Positions 54,802 through 64,000 of a stretch of DNA of 64,000 nt are shown piece by piece. This DNA is from Pyropia yezoensis (lineage: Eukaryota; Rhodophyta; Bangiophyceae; Bangiales; Bangiaceae): assembly GCA_009829735.1 (NCBI GenBank), contig CM020619.1, forward strand, positions 23,647,554 to 23,711,553. The letters are read 5' to 3'. Numbering within the stretch: position 1 is the stretch's first letter; the number at the start of each line of letters is the position of its first letter. The position numbers were made by a program, and so were the translations under genes. Under the pieces are notes generated by a model that was not told the origin of the DNA, ran no database searches, and saw nothing but the letters and a program-made list of their open reading frames with translations.

Positions 54802-55292
54802 TATTTATTATGCTGACCGAGAGTGTCCGTGTGTCGTCTCTGGCGAACACCCCCACCCCCACCCCCCGCGGATAGTGGCGTCCGTGCGAGGTCGACGTCT
54901 GTTTCTCCTTGCTGTGTGCGACGATGGATCTCTCTCGTCACACTGCGCGGAGCGGTGGCGCATGCCCACAACGTTGCAGCACACAGGACATCTGTAGAAC
55001 AGGTCTCCCACCCGTGGTGCGCAAGTGCGCACCGCACGTAGCATTGCACGCCCAACGTAGGTACTCTGGGATGCGTGGAAGAGTCATTTGAACCCCATTG
55101 TCGTTTGTGCCCAAACAGGGGGAGTGTCGCGCGCGCAAGGGCACATGTGAATGCGCCCGTCCCCCGTGAGATCCTAGGGAGAAGGAACCAGTCCCTCGTC
55201 CCCCCTTCTCACCCACTGCGCCGCCCAGTCGCCCCCACGTGGGATGCCAGATGCCGGACACGGCCCCGCTGCTTGTCGGGCGAGGCGAACCC
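54802..55292. other. Upstream region of the protease gene, no gene seen
   Basis: Short frames only. The duplicated CGTCTGTTTCTCCTT-type motif at about 54893 is the one local repeat. GC-rich 55160-55290 leads into the TATA box of the subtilisin gene. Confidence 0.35.
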
Positions 55293-55299
55293 CTATATG
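55293..55299 (+). promoter_or_regulatory. TATA-like box of the subtilisin gene
   Basis: CTATATG in an otherwise GC-rich stretch, about 150 bases before the favoured start codon, a reasonable distance for a core promoter with a short leader. Confidence 0.4.
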
Positions 55300-55446
55300 A
55301 GCTTGCCCCTGCCCGCGAGTTTTCACGCTCTTCGCCCGTAGCCAAGCGCCCACAGCCACCGGCCTCTTTGGGCCGCCGTCTCACCTCCGCCACGCTTGCT
55401 CATCGCGTACACCCCAAGTTGTGCGCCCGCTTGCACCCTCACCGCC

Positions 55447-56781
55447 ATGGCGCCTGCAGCCACGTTGGTGGCCGCCCTCATCCTTGGTGCATCCCTCCTG
55501 GCGGGCACCCCCGCGGCAGTCCCCACTGGTGGTGCGGCCGATGCCGCCGCGGCCAGTGCCGCCGATGCCACCCTGACCGAGTCCATTAACGACGTGCAAG
55601 TGCTGGTACTCAAGAACACCTGCGACGACGCTTGCCAGGCCGACACGGTCGCACAGGCGGAAGCGGCCGGCTGCGACCACGTGCGCCTCTTCCCGACCCT
55701 CCGCATGGCGGCGGTGCGCTGCGCGCCCGCCGCCGCCCGCGATGGTAGCGTCTCTGCCGACGCAAGCTCCGGAGGCGGGGTCGACCTCGCCCGCCTTCCC
55801 GGCGTGGAGTCCACCTCCCCCGACGCGATCGTGCGCACCGGCTCGGCAGCCGGCGGCAGCGCTCGCGTCGCCGTCGACGGCGAGCCAGCGGCGGTGCGAC
55901 AGGCGCCGTCATCGGTGCCATGGGGGCTGGACCGGATCAACCAGGCGGCGCTGCCGCTCGACGGCCAAGCCGACACGTCCGCGTGCTTCCCCCGCCGCGG
56001 CGCGGGAGTGACCGTCTACGTGGTGGACTCTGGAATCAACGCCGGGCATGCACAGTTTGAGGAGCGCGCGTCGGGGGTGGTGGCGCCCGGCGCGACCTAC
56101 AAGACCGCCGAGGACCTCAATGGCCACGGCAGCCACGTGGCCGGGACGGTCGCGGGCAAGTCCACGGGCGTGGCGCCCGCCGCGACGGTGGTGGGCGTCC
56201 GCGGCTCCGACGCCTACGGCGACGCGAGCATTGCAAACCTCCTGTCTGGGATCGAGTACGTGGCGGCGATCAAGACGCGGGACCGGCGGCGCAAGGTAGT
56301 GCTCAACGGGTCTTTTGGGGGCGACACGCCGGCCACCGTGCCGTGGACGGTCGCGGCAGAGCGGGCGGCCGCCGCGGGTGTCATTGTGGCCGTCGCCGCC
56401 GGCAACGACCCCGTTGACGCGTGCCGCAACAACCCCGCCCGAGCGGCAGGCGTCCTGACCGTTGCCGCACTGACTGAGCAGGACCAGCTCGCCTCCTTTT
56501 CCGCCCGTGGCACCCGCTGTGTGGCGGCCGCCGCGCCAGGCGTGGGCATCCTCTCTGTCGATGCATTTACCCCCGCTGGGCTCAAGCAGCTTAGCGGCAC
56601 GTCTATGGCGTCACCGCACGTTGCTGGTCTCGCGGCGCTCGTTTTGGCAGAGGACCCGGCGGGGGCGGACCTCGACGCGGCCGAGGTGCTCCGCCGGATC
56701 ACCCGGGGGGCCCCCACTGTGGGTGGCTACCCGCTGGCGTGGGCCAACCCGGCATGTGGGGCAGCCGCCGGCGTGAACTGA
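55447..56781 (+). CDS. Secreted subtilisin-like serine protease (S8A, proteinase K type)
   Basis: 444 residues from ATG 55447, preferred over the in-frame ATG 55396 because it sits in ACCGCCATGG and starts a clean signal peptide (MAPAATLVAALILGASLLAG). Residues about 45-125 match an I9-type propeptide (DVQVLVLKNTC). The catalytic triad is complete: D194 in VYVVDSGINAGHAQF, H227 in DLNGHGSHVAGTVAGK, S386 in LSGTSMASPHVAGLAALVL; the oxyanion-hole asparagine is N320 in VAVAAGN. Several cysteines suggest disulfides. The protein ends at the usual C-terminal edge of the domain. Predicted to be an extracellular or vacuolar endopeptidase, self-processed at its propeptide. Single exon. Downstream is a gene-poor GC-rich stretch. 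Confidence 0.93.
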   Translation: MAPAATLVAALILGASLLAGTPAAVPTGGAADAAAASAADATLTESINDVQVLVLKNTCDDACQADTVAQAEAAGCDHVRLFPTLRMAAVRCAPAAARDGSVSADASSGGGVDLARLPGVESTSPDAIVRTGSAAGGSARVAVDGEPAAVRQAPSSVPWGLDRINQAALPLDGQADTSACFPRRGAGVTVYVVDSGINAGHAQFEERASGVVAPGATYKTAEDLNGHGSHVAGTVAGKSTGVAPAATVVGVRGSDAYGDASIANLLSGIEYVAAIKTRDRRRKVVLNGSFGGDTPATVPWTVAAERAAAAGVIVAVAAGNDPVDACRNNPARAAGVLTVAALTEQDQLASFSARGTRCVAAAAPGVGILSVDAFTPAGLKQLSGTSMASPHVAGLAALVLAEDPAGADLDAAEVLRRITRGAPTVGGYPLAWANPACGAAAGVN

Positions 56782-57599
56782 GAGGCTGTGCACAAGGCGG
56801 GGGGAGAGGGGGTGCGTGTGGAGGAGGGAGGGGAGGAAAGACGAAGTGTTTGGAAATATGAGCAGGTCAGGCCGCCTTGGAGACCCCTGCAGCTGCAGTT
56901 AGGGCGAGCGCCGGTTGCGCCGGGCCGCGTTCCGGGGAAGCCGCCGTCAATGGCTGCGCCCCCCCTGCCCGAACCGTCTGCGGGTCATCCATTGTCCCCC
57001 CTGTCAAGCACCCGCACCACGGGGTCTGCCGCAGCTGGTTCTCCCATCTTCCGGGCCCCCACCCGCGGTGTAGGCGGCGGCGGCGCGCTCCGACAGGAGT
57101 ATGATCTATTGACGAAAGCGCACGCTTTGTTTCCATTCTGGCCGGGATACTACCTCCCCTCCTGGGTTACTCTCGCGTCTGGAAGGCGGGAGGCACCGCA
57201 CCGCCCACGAAAGGCGGCGTTGGTCGAGTCTGCGGGGATGCGCCGCGGCCTCCCCCCCCTGCTGAAGAGAAAGCACGCCCGCAAGCTGCGTCGACCCCCG
57301 ACGCTCTTGGGCGCCGCGGGCGCGTGCCCCTGAGTCAAGGGTTGGGGCACGACGGGGGTGGGGTGGGCGGCGGGGAGCTGAGGCGCGAGGGGCGAGCAGG
57401 GATGGGAACAGACGGTGGATTGGTCAGTGGCAGAGGGGCTCGGTGGGGTGGGGCCTGCGACCAGGTGGAGTGTGGCCGGTTGGGGACCCCAGTCCGCGGA
57501 GCCATCCAAGGTCGTCGGTCAGGTCCGGCAACTGACAACAACAAAAGAGAGAGGAGAAAAGAGAAAAAGATGAGCCAACGCACCACACGACGCAACAAC

Positions 57600-57713
57600 G
57601 TTGACCACCAGCACTGCCGACTTGGACAGCTTGAGTTTCGCATGCGCGGCGAGCCACACCTTGGCCAGCGTGTCCCGCCCGGCCACGATGGTGTCGGTTA
57701 TCCTGATGGACAT
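57600..57713 (-). CDS. Kleisin-like (Rad21/Rec8) N-terminal exon or fragment
   Basis: Reads MSIRITDTIVAGRDTLAKVW, then LAAHAKLKLSKSAVLVVN. The core LAKVWLAAH..KLSK..VL is the hallmark of the N-terminal domain of cohesin kleisins, which binds the SMC3 neck. In the family it sits at residues 10-35, as here. A GT follows at 57599, so this could be exon 1. The next conserved block (the LR-SGHLLLGVVRIY region) was not found on the minus strand between here and the protease gene that ends at 56781. Either the gene is a remnant or a distant exon escaped notice. A pyrimidine-rich stretch and CAG at about 57533-57575 look like a 3' splice site, but the sequence after it does not continue the family. 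Confidence 0.4.
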
Positions 57714-58704
57714 TCCTTTGCACTCAGCGCATGCCCTTCGGCGGCTGCGGCGGCACCCTCTGCCGGAAGGGCCTCATCCGCTGCGGCAGCCGACGTGGGG
57801 ACGCCTGCCGCCGCGGGCCAGCCCCCTGCGCCGCGCGAGGCGGCGGCGGACCGCCCCCCCCGGCTGTGGCGGCTACGAGCGCCCCCGCTTCACTCCCGAA
57901 GCGGTGGTGGTAGTAGTGGTGGTCGCGGCAGCGGCGGCGGTGGTGGGGGCCGCGCGCCGCTGCCCCACAGCGCCTCAGCTTCCGGCCGCCTGCGCGTCAC
58001 GGCGCTGCCACCCCGGCAAGCCAGCGTGGCGGTGGCGGCGGCCGCCGAGGCGGTATGCAGCGCGCAAGCACGGTCGGCCGTGACGCGCGCCGCGCGGGGG
58101 CTGGCGAATGGCCCCGCAGCCGCGACAGCGGCGGCACCCGCGGCAGCACCCGCGGTAGCAGCGGCGGCGGCGACGGCGGGGGCGCCAGCGACGGCAGCCG
58201 CGTCGGCGGCGTCGGCTGTGGCTGCAGCGTTGTCGGCCGCTGGTGCGAGGCGTGGACCAGCCGCGGGCGGTAGCGGCAGCGGCAATGGCGACAGCGGCAG
58301 CGGCGGCGGCGGCGGCGGCGGCAGCAGCGGCGACAGCGGCGGCGGCGGCGACGGCGGCGGCGGCGGGGGCAGTGGCGGCTGTAGTGGCGGTAAGGGCGGG
58401 GCGGGTGCGACGCCCGGCCTGGTCATGCCTCTCCATGTGCTCGTCGAGGGCCTATCCGCGGCGCTGCCGCCTGGCACAAGTCCCGAATCGGTCCGTGCGG
58501 TGGCGATTGCGCTCGCTGGGGGGTGACCCGATGGCTAGATGGTGGTGATGGCGGTGGTGGCGGCGACATTGGCGGCAGCGGCGGCGACGGCGGTGGTGGC
58601 GGTGGTTGGGGCGGCGGTGGCATGGGCGGCTTGGGCCTGGGCCTCGGCTTTGGCCTCGTCGGCCTCCCTGCTCGCTACGCTGACGGCATAGTTGGGGTTG
58701 CTGG

Positions 58705-58736
<32 letters not shown>

Positions 58737-59967
58737 TCGTACGCACCGGCGCCCGGCGGATGCGGGTGGGCGGCGTCCTCTACCGTCTCGCGTGGGTGAT
58801 GGCGGGTGCGGGCTCCGCGGCGGGGGTGCCTGACACGGAGCGGGGACTGTCTGCCCGAGAGGCGGACGCGCTGCCGACGTTTATGTTGGGCGCCGGTGGC
58901 AGGGAGGGGGCGGGAGGAGGTGCTAAGGCGCCCGCCCCGCCGGCGTCGGCCACGCCGGCGGGCCCCCGGGCGCCGGCCACCCTGCAGGTGGGGCGGCGGG
59001 AGGCGCCGCCGCAGCCACCGGCGGGTCCCCGGCGGCGGCGGAGGCGGTGACACCGCCCCCCTCCGCCTCGTCCGCCGTCACGCCCACCGGTGGCGCAGCG
59101 GCAGCAGCGCCCCCCCCCCGCCCGCCGGCCTCGCGGGTGTGACTGGCCGCCACCGTGCAAGGAGCGCGGGGGGGCGCCGCCGCAGCAGGCCGCGGCGAGC
59201 CGGTGGGCAACCCAGGAGCGCCGCGCGGCGACGGCGGCAGGGGCGGCGGCGGGCGGCGGCGGCAGCGGCAGGGGTGATGGCGACGGGGACGGGTGCACCA
59301 CCCTCCCCGGCGCAGCAGGTCGGTCGGCGGATGCGTACCACCGACCCCCCCCCCCCCCCCCCCCTCCCCCCCCACGGGCGGCGGGCCCCCCACGCTGCTC
59401 AGTGGAGCGCACCCACAGGCGGGCACCGCCGGCGGGGCCGGCAGCAGCCAAACACAGCGCGCCCATAGAACGAGCGACGAAGAGGCCCTCCCCCACTCCA
59501 CCCACCGGGCGACTGCCGCCGCCACGGCCTCTGCCCACACCGCCGCCGCGGCGCACCCCCCCACCGCCCCCCCGTCGGCGGCGTCGAGCAGGTCGCCGTG
59601 CGGGTTCCGCCACGCACTCCCTCCCAGGGCACGCGTAGGTGGGGGGCGCCCCCCCCTGACCTTTTGACTCTCTTGCACATGTAACACGCCCCCCGCATGA
59701 TGGGCGGTGGGCGGTGCGGGGCTGGACTCGGGTGGCGTGGCGTGGCGTGGCGGGGCGAAGGGGCGATGGAAGGCCTGGTCAACGCAGAAAAAAGCTACGG
59801 CGCCCACGGCGTACTGCTCAGAGAGCGCGTTCGCCAGCGAAAAGGGGCGCGAGGTGGGGAAAAAAGAACAACGCGAATGGTACAAGGCGGGCAGTGCGTA
59901 GGGCACCCACCCACAGGGAGGAGGAGGAGGATCGCATGGCAACGACAAGCACACAAACCCACACATA
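57714..59967. other. Low-complexity GC stretch, no supported gene
   Basis: Dominated by GGC/GCC triplet runs (57900-58380, 58550-58760) and C runs (59345-59370). Long frames on both strands (for example 57324-58526 + and 58780-59613 -) consist of Ala/Gly or Arg/Pro runs with no domain. One frame can look gene-like for short distances (PGTSPESVRAVAIALAGG near 58460-58520), but nothing supports it. Confidence 0.45.
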
Positions 59968-59971
59968 CACA

Positions 59972-60004
<33 letters not shown>

Positions 60005-60030
60005 CACACACACACACACACGCACACGCC
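59968..60030. repeat. (AC)n microsatellite
   Basis: About 28 AC units interrupted by TAG near 60001, just downstream (minus strand) of the last Rab7 exon. Likely length-variable. Confidence 0.9.
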
Positions 60031-60108
60031 CCAAGACAACCCACAGCAGCACAAAATAAACACTCGGCCAGGAGGGAGGGGGGGAGGAAACCACAAGGAG
60101 GGGGCGCC

Positions 60109-61888
60109 TCAGCATGCGCATCCTTGGTCTGCCGCTTTTGCGTTGATCTCCACTGTTTCGGGCAGCAGGCTGGGGCAACCCAAAGGGGAGGAGGGGGGGG
60201 GTGGGGGCACGCGACGACCCGGCAGTGCCACCACAGCAGCAGTAACCCACCGCGGGAGGCCACGACCAAGCGCGGGCACCAGGACATACAGCACGACACG
60301 GAGCTTGCCCAACAGGCCAACCAACAGCACACACACTGTGTCAGTCAGACTGGGGGCGGGGCTCGTCCGTAGCGTACACGACGCTCGCTCGGTCATGGAC
60401 GGGGTGTTGGTGGCGTCAAGACGCCACCGCCCAGCGCGACACTGTCCCACCACCCGCCGTCGCCATGCTCCTCAATGCCTCCCACCCACCCCCGTCTCGA
60501 CACCCCCCTCGCCCCACACCCCCGCGAAAGTCGCACCCCCCACCTCCCACTCCCCACCCTCCCGCAGACCGCACCCCCTCCCTCCCGCCCCCGCCGCCCG
60601 CCGCCCGCCGCACGCCGCCCACCGCCCACCGCCGGCCGCCCGCTGCCCGCCGCCCGCTGCCCGCCGCCCACCGCCCACCGCCCACCGCCCGCCCCCCAAA
60701 ACGTACAACTCCTCCTCCTCCTCCCCCCGTGCGAGCGCCTTGCGTGCCACCGCCTCAAACGCCGCGTCTACATTCACGTCAGCGGCGGCGGACGTCTCAA
60801 AAAAGGGGGCCCCCCCCTTGGAGGCTGCCCACGCGGCGGCCGCCTTGGTCGGCACCCCCCGCGAGCGGCCCGCCGCGTCCACCTTGTTGCCCAGCACCAC
60901 AAACGGGAAGCGCGCCGCGTCGCGGGGCGCGGCCGAGACGAGAAACTCGTCGCGCCACGACTCGAGCGCCTCAAATGACCGCCCGTCGGTCACGTCATAG
61001 ACAAGCACGCACGCGTCGGCGCCGCGGTAAAAGGCCGAGCCTAGCGACTGGTACCGCTCCTGGCCGGCCGTATCCCAGATCTGCATGTTGGCAGGCCGCC
61101 CATCAACGGCCACGTCCTTGGTGAGAAAGTCCGCGCCAATGGTGGCCTTGTACTGGCGGGAGAAGCGCGCATTGACGTACCGCTCCATGAGGGACGTCTT
61201 GCCCACACTACGCGGGGGGGGGGGGGGCGAAGGCGTCACAGAAAAGGGTCGAGGGGCACACACACCACCCAGCCAAGAAAAAGGTTAAAGAAGAGCGACC
61301 AAAAGACACACCCACCGTGGAGTCGTCGACAGCGACGTGGGGTATCCCAAGCGCCAGCAGCAGCAGAAAGACAAGAAGCCGCCCAGTCAGTCGGGGATCC
61401 TCGGCCAGACAGCAAACCGCACCTGCCCGACGAGCGCGTGTCCAACAGAGCAGCTGAGCAGGACAATCACAAGGAATGGCAACCGCAGGCGCCCTCAACG
61501 CCGCAGTCCACGGCAGTCAAAGAGCACCCGTCCTGCCCTCCACCAAGGATGGACCAGAGGCCAGGCACGCACGCGGACGCCCCACCATGACAGCGCCAGG
61601 CTGCTGCGCTCTCATTCAAAAACGACGCCGCCCACCCACCACGCCCTCCCTCCCACCCAGCCCCCTCTCCCCAATCCACTCTCCCAAACATCCCCCCCCC
61701 CCCCCCCGCTCACCCATCTCCCTCTCCATCCACCTCCCCTTCCATCATCCCCAACCACCTCTCCCGCGGCCCCCTTCCCCCTCCAACCCCACCAGCCGTC
61801 ACCCCTGCTCCAGCCGACCAACACGGCGTCGCACGTACCCGCTCTCCCCCAGGATAACAATCTTCAGCAGCTTGGGCCGCCCCGCCAT
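60109..61888 (-). CDS. Rab7-type small GTPase, three exons
   Basis: Controls late-endosome/vacuole traffic. Exon 1 (61888-61839, 50 bases) encodes [16 protein letters not shown]; a GT-AG intron of 631 bases (donor GTACGTGCG, acceptor GCGTAG) splits the P-loop so that the junction codon completes GESGVGKTSLM. Exon 2 (61207-60686) carries the effector region [30 protein letters not shown] and ETSAA. Exon 3 (60169-60109) encodes [19 protein letters not shown], ending in a C-x-C geranylgeranylation signal. The exon 2 donor lies in a GGTGGGC-type repeat. The phase-2 donor at 60685 was chosen because it fits exon 3 and gives 210 residues, against 207 for human Rab7. An unspliced exon 2 frame would run into Gly/Arg junk. 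Divergent from the HAAO gene. Confidence 0.88.
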
Positions 61889-62592
61889 GGTGGCCACCCC
61901 GCCGCCGCCGTCACCGCCGACACCACCGCAGCAGCCTGCAATCGCCGCTGCTGCCGCCGTCGCTGCCACACTCCGCCACAGCCAAACGCAGCCAAACGTC
62001 ACAGCAGCGGGGGTAGGAGTGGGGGGGGGAGAGACACCACCACACGGCTAGGAGGATGGTCGGGGGGAGGGGCGGAAAGCGAGTACCGGACGGGAAGGGG
62101 GCGGCGGGGGAGGGGGGGCGGGGAGGATGCCGCTCAAACCTCTCCACCTGCCCGCCACCGCTGCCGTCGGGCGGCACGGCGTCAAAGCCGGGCGAGGACC
62201 CGCACCGCGGTCGCCCGTCTCCCGGCCACGACGCCTGCAAAGCTGCTCGCGGGGCAGTCGCTGCGGCGGGGGTGCGTGGCGGGTGGGAGTGGCCCGACGG
62301 GCGGGCGGGGGTGGAAAGGGGGCCCGCGCTCACACCATAGGGGTTGGGGGTTTGGGGGGGTTCCGCCGGCCAAGGCCGGCGTGGCAGGCCGCAGCAGAGA
62401 GCCATTGGCAAGCACCGTTTACAGTTCGGCAGACACAAACGCTGCTTAAAGTAACACCCACTTCTTCAGTCGTGGACAAACATTCCGCTTAAACTGTGCC
62501 GTACTTAAAATGTTCTTCTCTGTATTGGCGAGCACTTAACGTTCTCTGCGTGACCTCAGAGCCTCGAACTTGACTGTACAGCCGTCTGCCCA
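61889..62592. other. Divergent promoter region between Rab7 and HAAO
   Basis: About 700 bases, GC-rich with an AT-richer island at 62430-62530. Short frames on both strands have no motif. It presumably contains both promoters; no TATA box is obvious. Confidence 0.4.
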
Positions 62593-63513
62593 ATGCCGGG
62601 GGTGTATGGCCCGCCCATCCCCTCCCCCTGTTCCCTGCGGTGCTGGTTACCACCGCCTGTTCCCGTCGTTTCTGGTCACCTCCCCCTGTTCCACCCGACC
62701 TCTTCTGCCCTTGGCTGCCGGTGCAGCCACCCTTTGTCCCGGCGTTGCTTCCTCTTCGACGCTGCGGCGCTGCCGGGCCTCGACGCGCGGCGGCGGCCTG
62801 GCCATGGTCCCCCCTCCGCAGGGCGGGGCGCCCCCTCTCGCGGCTTCCCCGGCGGAGGCGGTGGCGGCGATCGCCGCCCCCCCTGCGCCGCTGGGCGCCT
62901 TCCCCTCCCCGCCGGCTGCTCTGGCCGCCGCCGCGCTCCCCCCCCCCCGGCCACTCCCCCCCCCGCAGCGGCGACGCACCTGCCCACCTGGCTGGCCGCC
63001 CACGCGTCGTCGCTGTCCCCCCCCATCTGCAACGCGCTGCTCGCCGACGGTGACCTGGTGGTGATGGTGGTGGGCGGCCCCAACGCGCGGTCTGACTTTC
63101 ACGTGGAAGCCGGCGACGAGTGGTTTTACCAGCTCGCCGGCACCCTCACCCTCCACACCGTGGACGCCGACGGCCGCCACGGGGCGGTGACGCTCGGGCC
63201 GGGCGACACGTACGCGCTCCCCGGGGGGGTGCCGCACTCGCCGCGGCGCTCGGCCGGCAGCGTCGGGCTGGTGGTGGAGCGGCGGCGGCGGCCGGGCGAA
63301 CGCGACGCGCTGCGCTGGTACTGTGGGGCGGGGGGGGTGCCGGGCGGCTGCGGGGCGGTGGTGCACGAGGAGGTGTTTGTGTGTGGGGACCTTGCCGCGG
63401 ACCTCCCGCCGCTGGTGCGCGGCTACTGGGCTGACAAGGCCAAGCGCACTTGCGGGGGGTGTGGCTGGGTGGAGGTGCCCTGGGGGGGGGGAGGGGAGGG
63501 AGAGGGGGGGTGA
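62593..63513 (+). CDS. HAAO: 3-hydroxyanthranilate 3,4-dioxygenase
   Basis: Cupin-fold, Fe(II)-dependent ring-opening enzyme converting 3-hydroxyanthranilate to the precursor of quinolinate for NAD. The domain begins THLPTWLAAH (about 62974). Metal ligands H170, E176 and H215 appear in DFHVEAGDEWFYQL and GVPHSPRR. Substrate-side arginine (NARSDFH), the second arginine (SPRR) and the glutamate of LVVERRR are present. The C-terminal rubredoxin-like cysteines of two-domain HAAOs are present, but the first CxxC is widened to C-x8-C (CGAGGVPGGC); the second is TCGGC. The frame is open from ATG 62593, but the 125 residues before the domain are Pro/Arg-rich. A strong 3' splice signal (pyrimidines then GCAG at 62965-62968) suggests the real gene has an upstream exon, perhaps starting at ATG 62802 in another frame. 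Domain confidence is high; the start is low. Confidence 0.87.
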   Translation: MPGVYGPPIPSPCSLRCWLPPPVPVVSGHLPLFHPTSSALGCRCSHPLSRRCFLFDAAALPGLDARRRPGHGPPSAGRGAPSRGFPGGGGGGDRRPPCAAGRLPLPAGCSGRRRAPPPPATPPPAAATHLPTWLAAHASSLSPPICNALLADGDLVVMVVGGPNARSDFHVEAGDEWFYQLAGTLTLHTVDADGRHGAVTLGPGDTYALPGGVPHSPRRSAGSVGLVVERRRRPGERDALRWYCGAGGVPGGCGAVVHEEVFVCGDLAADLPPLVRGYWADKAKRTCGGCGWVEVPWGGGGEGEGG

Positions 63514-63574
63514 CTGAAAGCGCGTTTGCGAAAATACCGTTGCCTTTCACTGTCCTTTTTCGCTGACTCACGCT

Positions 63575-63952
63575 TCAAGTCGGCCTCAGTGCGCAGTGCG
63601 GCTTTAAGGTGGTGTCACGGAAACGGCTACATACATACATTTCTTGCTCAGACCTGTTGTCGATTTCTTGCAACCCATCTGTATCCAGATATGGCAAGCT
63701 GGAGGCCCACATATCATATGTTTTTCTTGTCAGTTCGGGACGCTTCCGCACGGAGGCCGCGTGCTCACGATACACAACGTGAAGCGCCATCATCAGAGCT
63801 CTCTTATGATGTGCTTTGAGCACGTGGCCGTCCTTCAACCATGTCCTTTGGCAAATCTCAGCAAGTGGACAAGAAAAGCGCTTGCACGAACGCTCATATC
63901 TAAAGTGTACATTCGCGCGAATGAGTGTCAATATCTCATCGTTAAGGTAGTG
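63575..63952 (-). CDS. Hypothetical ORF in low-GC DNA at right edge
   Basis: Frame open from a TAA near 63955 to a stop at 63575; the 5' part has no ATG start (first candidate start is TTG at 63931), so it would be an internal or 3' exon. Composition is protein-like (RTWLKDGHVLKAHHKRALMM, then ALHVVYREHAASV) and GC is about 45-50 percent, unlike its neighbours. No family recognised; a transposon gene is possible. Confidence 0.25.
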   Translation of the reverse strand, partial: HYLNDEILTLIRANVHFRYERSCKRFSCPLAEICQRTWLKDGHVLKAHHKRALMMALHVVYREHAASVRKRPELTRKTYDMWASSLPYLDTDGLQEIDNRSEQEMYVCSRFRDTTLKPHCALRPT

Positions 63953-64000
63953 CTTGTTGACGTTTTAGCAGTGATTGCTGACTCTCTGGCACAGAAGGCG

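Noticed and set aside
57324-58526. 400-codon plus-strand frame
   Set aside because: Mostly Ala and Gly runs; overlaps the kleisin-like exon on the other strand, and no motif supports it.
58780-60332. Long minus-strand frames (277 and 469 codons)
   Set aside because: They run through GGC/GCC runs, a C run and the AC microsatellite; composition is repeat-driven and the frames overlap the last Rab7 exon in another phase.
1-64000. tRNA, rRNA, CRISPR arrays, bacterial operons
   Set aside because: I looked for cloverleaf patterns, rRNA core words and regular short repeats with spacers and found none. Tandem repeats present are minisatellites or triplet runs without spacers.

Overview
This is nuclear DNA of a GC-rich eukaryote. 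Evidence: Ty3/gypsy chromoviruses and a DIRS-like retroelement, GT-AG introns, a Rab7 GTPase, a bZIP factor, no operons and no ribosome-binding sites. Very high GC, C/G homopolymers, mostly intron-poor genes and a heavy LTR load would suit a bangiophyte red alga of the Porphyra/Pyropia type. A haptophyte or another GC-rich alga is not excluded. That assignment is inference.

Layout. 1-5394: one bZIP gene (1848-2828, +) in otherwise low-complexity DNA. 5395-33233: a nest of retroelements. The outermost is a decayed tyrosine-recombinase (DIRS-like) element on the minus strand. It is split by a solo LTR (5816-6386), by gypsy element 2 (7013-21786), which carries a complete gypsy element 1 (7238-11604) inside its own 3' LTR, and by gypsy element 3 (23039-32412). 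LTR lengths, target-site duplications, primer-binding sites and, at two of the insertions, restored host reading frames agree with this order. 33234-40400: another LTR of family 1, LTR fragments, and two ~465 bp MITEs in inverted orientation. 40840-64000: the gene-rich part, with ankyrin-repeat protein (+), cobalamin synthase CobS (+), MDR/quinone oxidoreductase (-), expansin-like protein (-, three exons), subtilisin-like protease (+), a kleisin-like first exon (-), Rab7 (-, three exons) and 3-hydroxyanthranilate 3,4-dioxygenase (+).

The host genes look like unrelated housekeeping and secreted functions: cobamide lower-ligand attachment, NAD synthesis from tryptophan, late-endosomal traffic, wall loosening and extracellular proteolysis. 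No shared pathway is evident.

The most unusual features are the retroelement nest; antisense ORFs between pol and the 3' LTR in all three gypsy families, with recognisable similarity between the proteins of elements 2 and 3; an identical 16-base primer-binding site in two gypsy families and a one-base variant in the third; and a eukaryotic CobS. Exon boundaries were read by eye from splice signals and family conservation.
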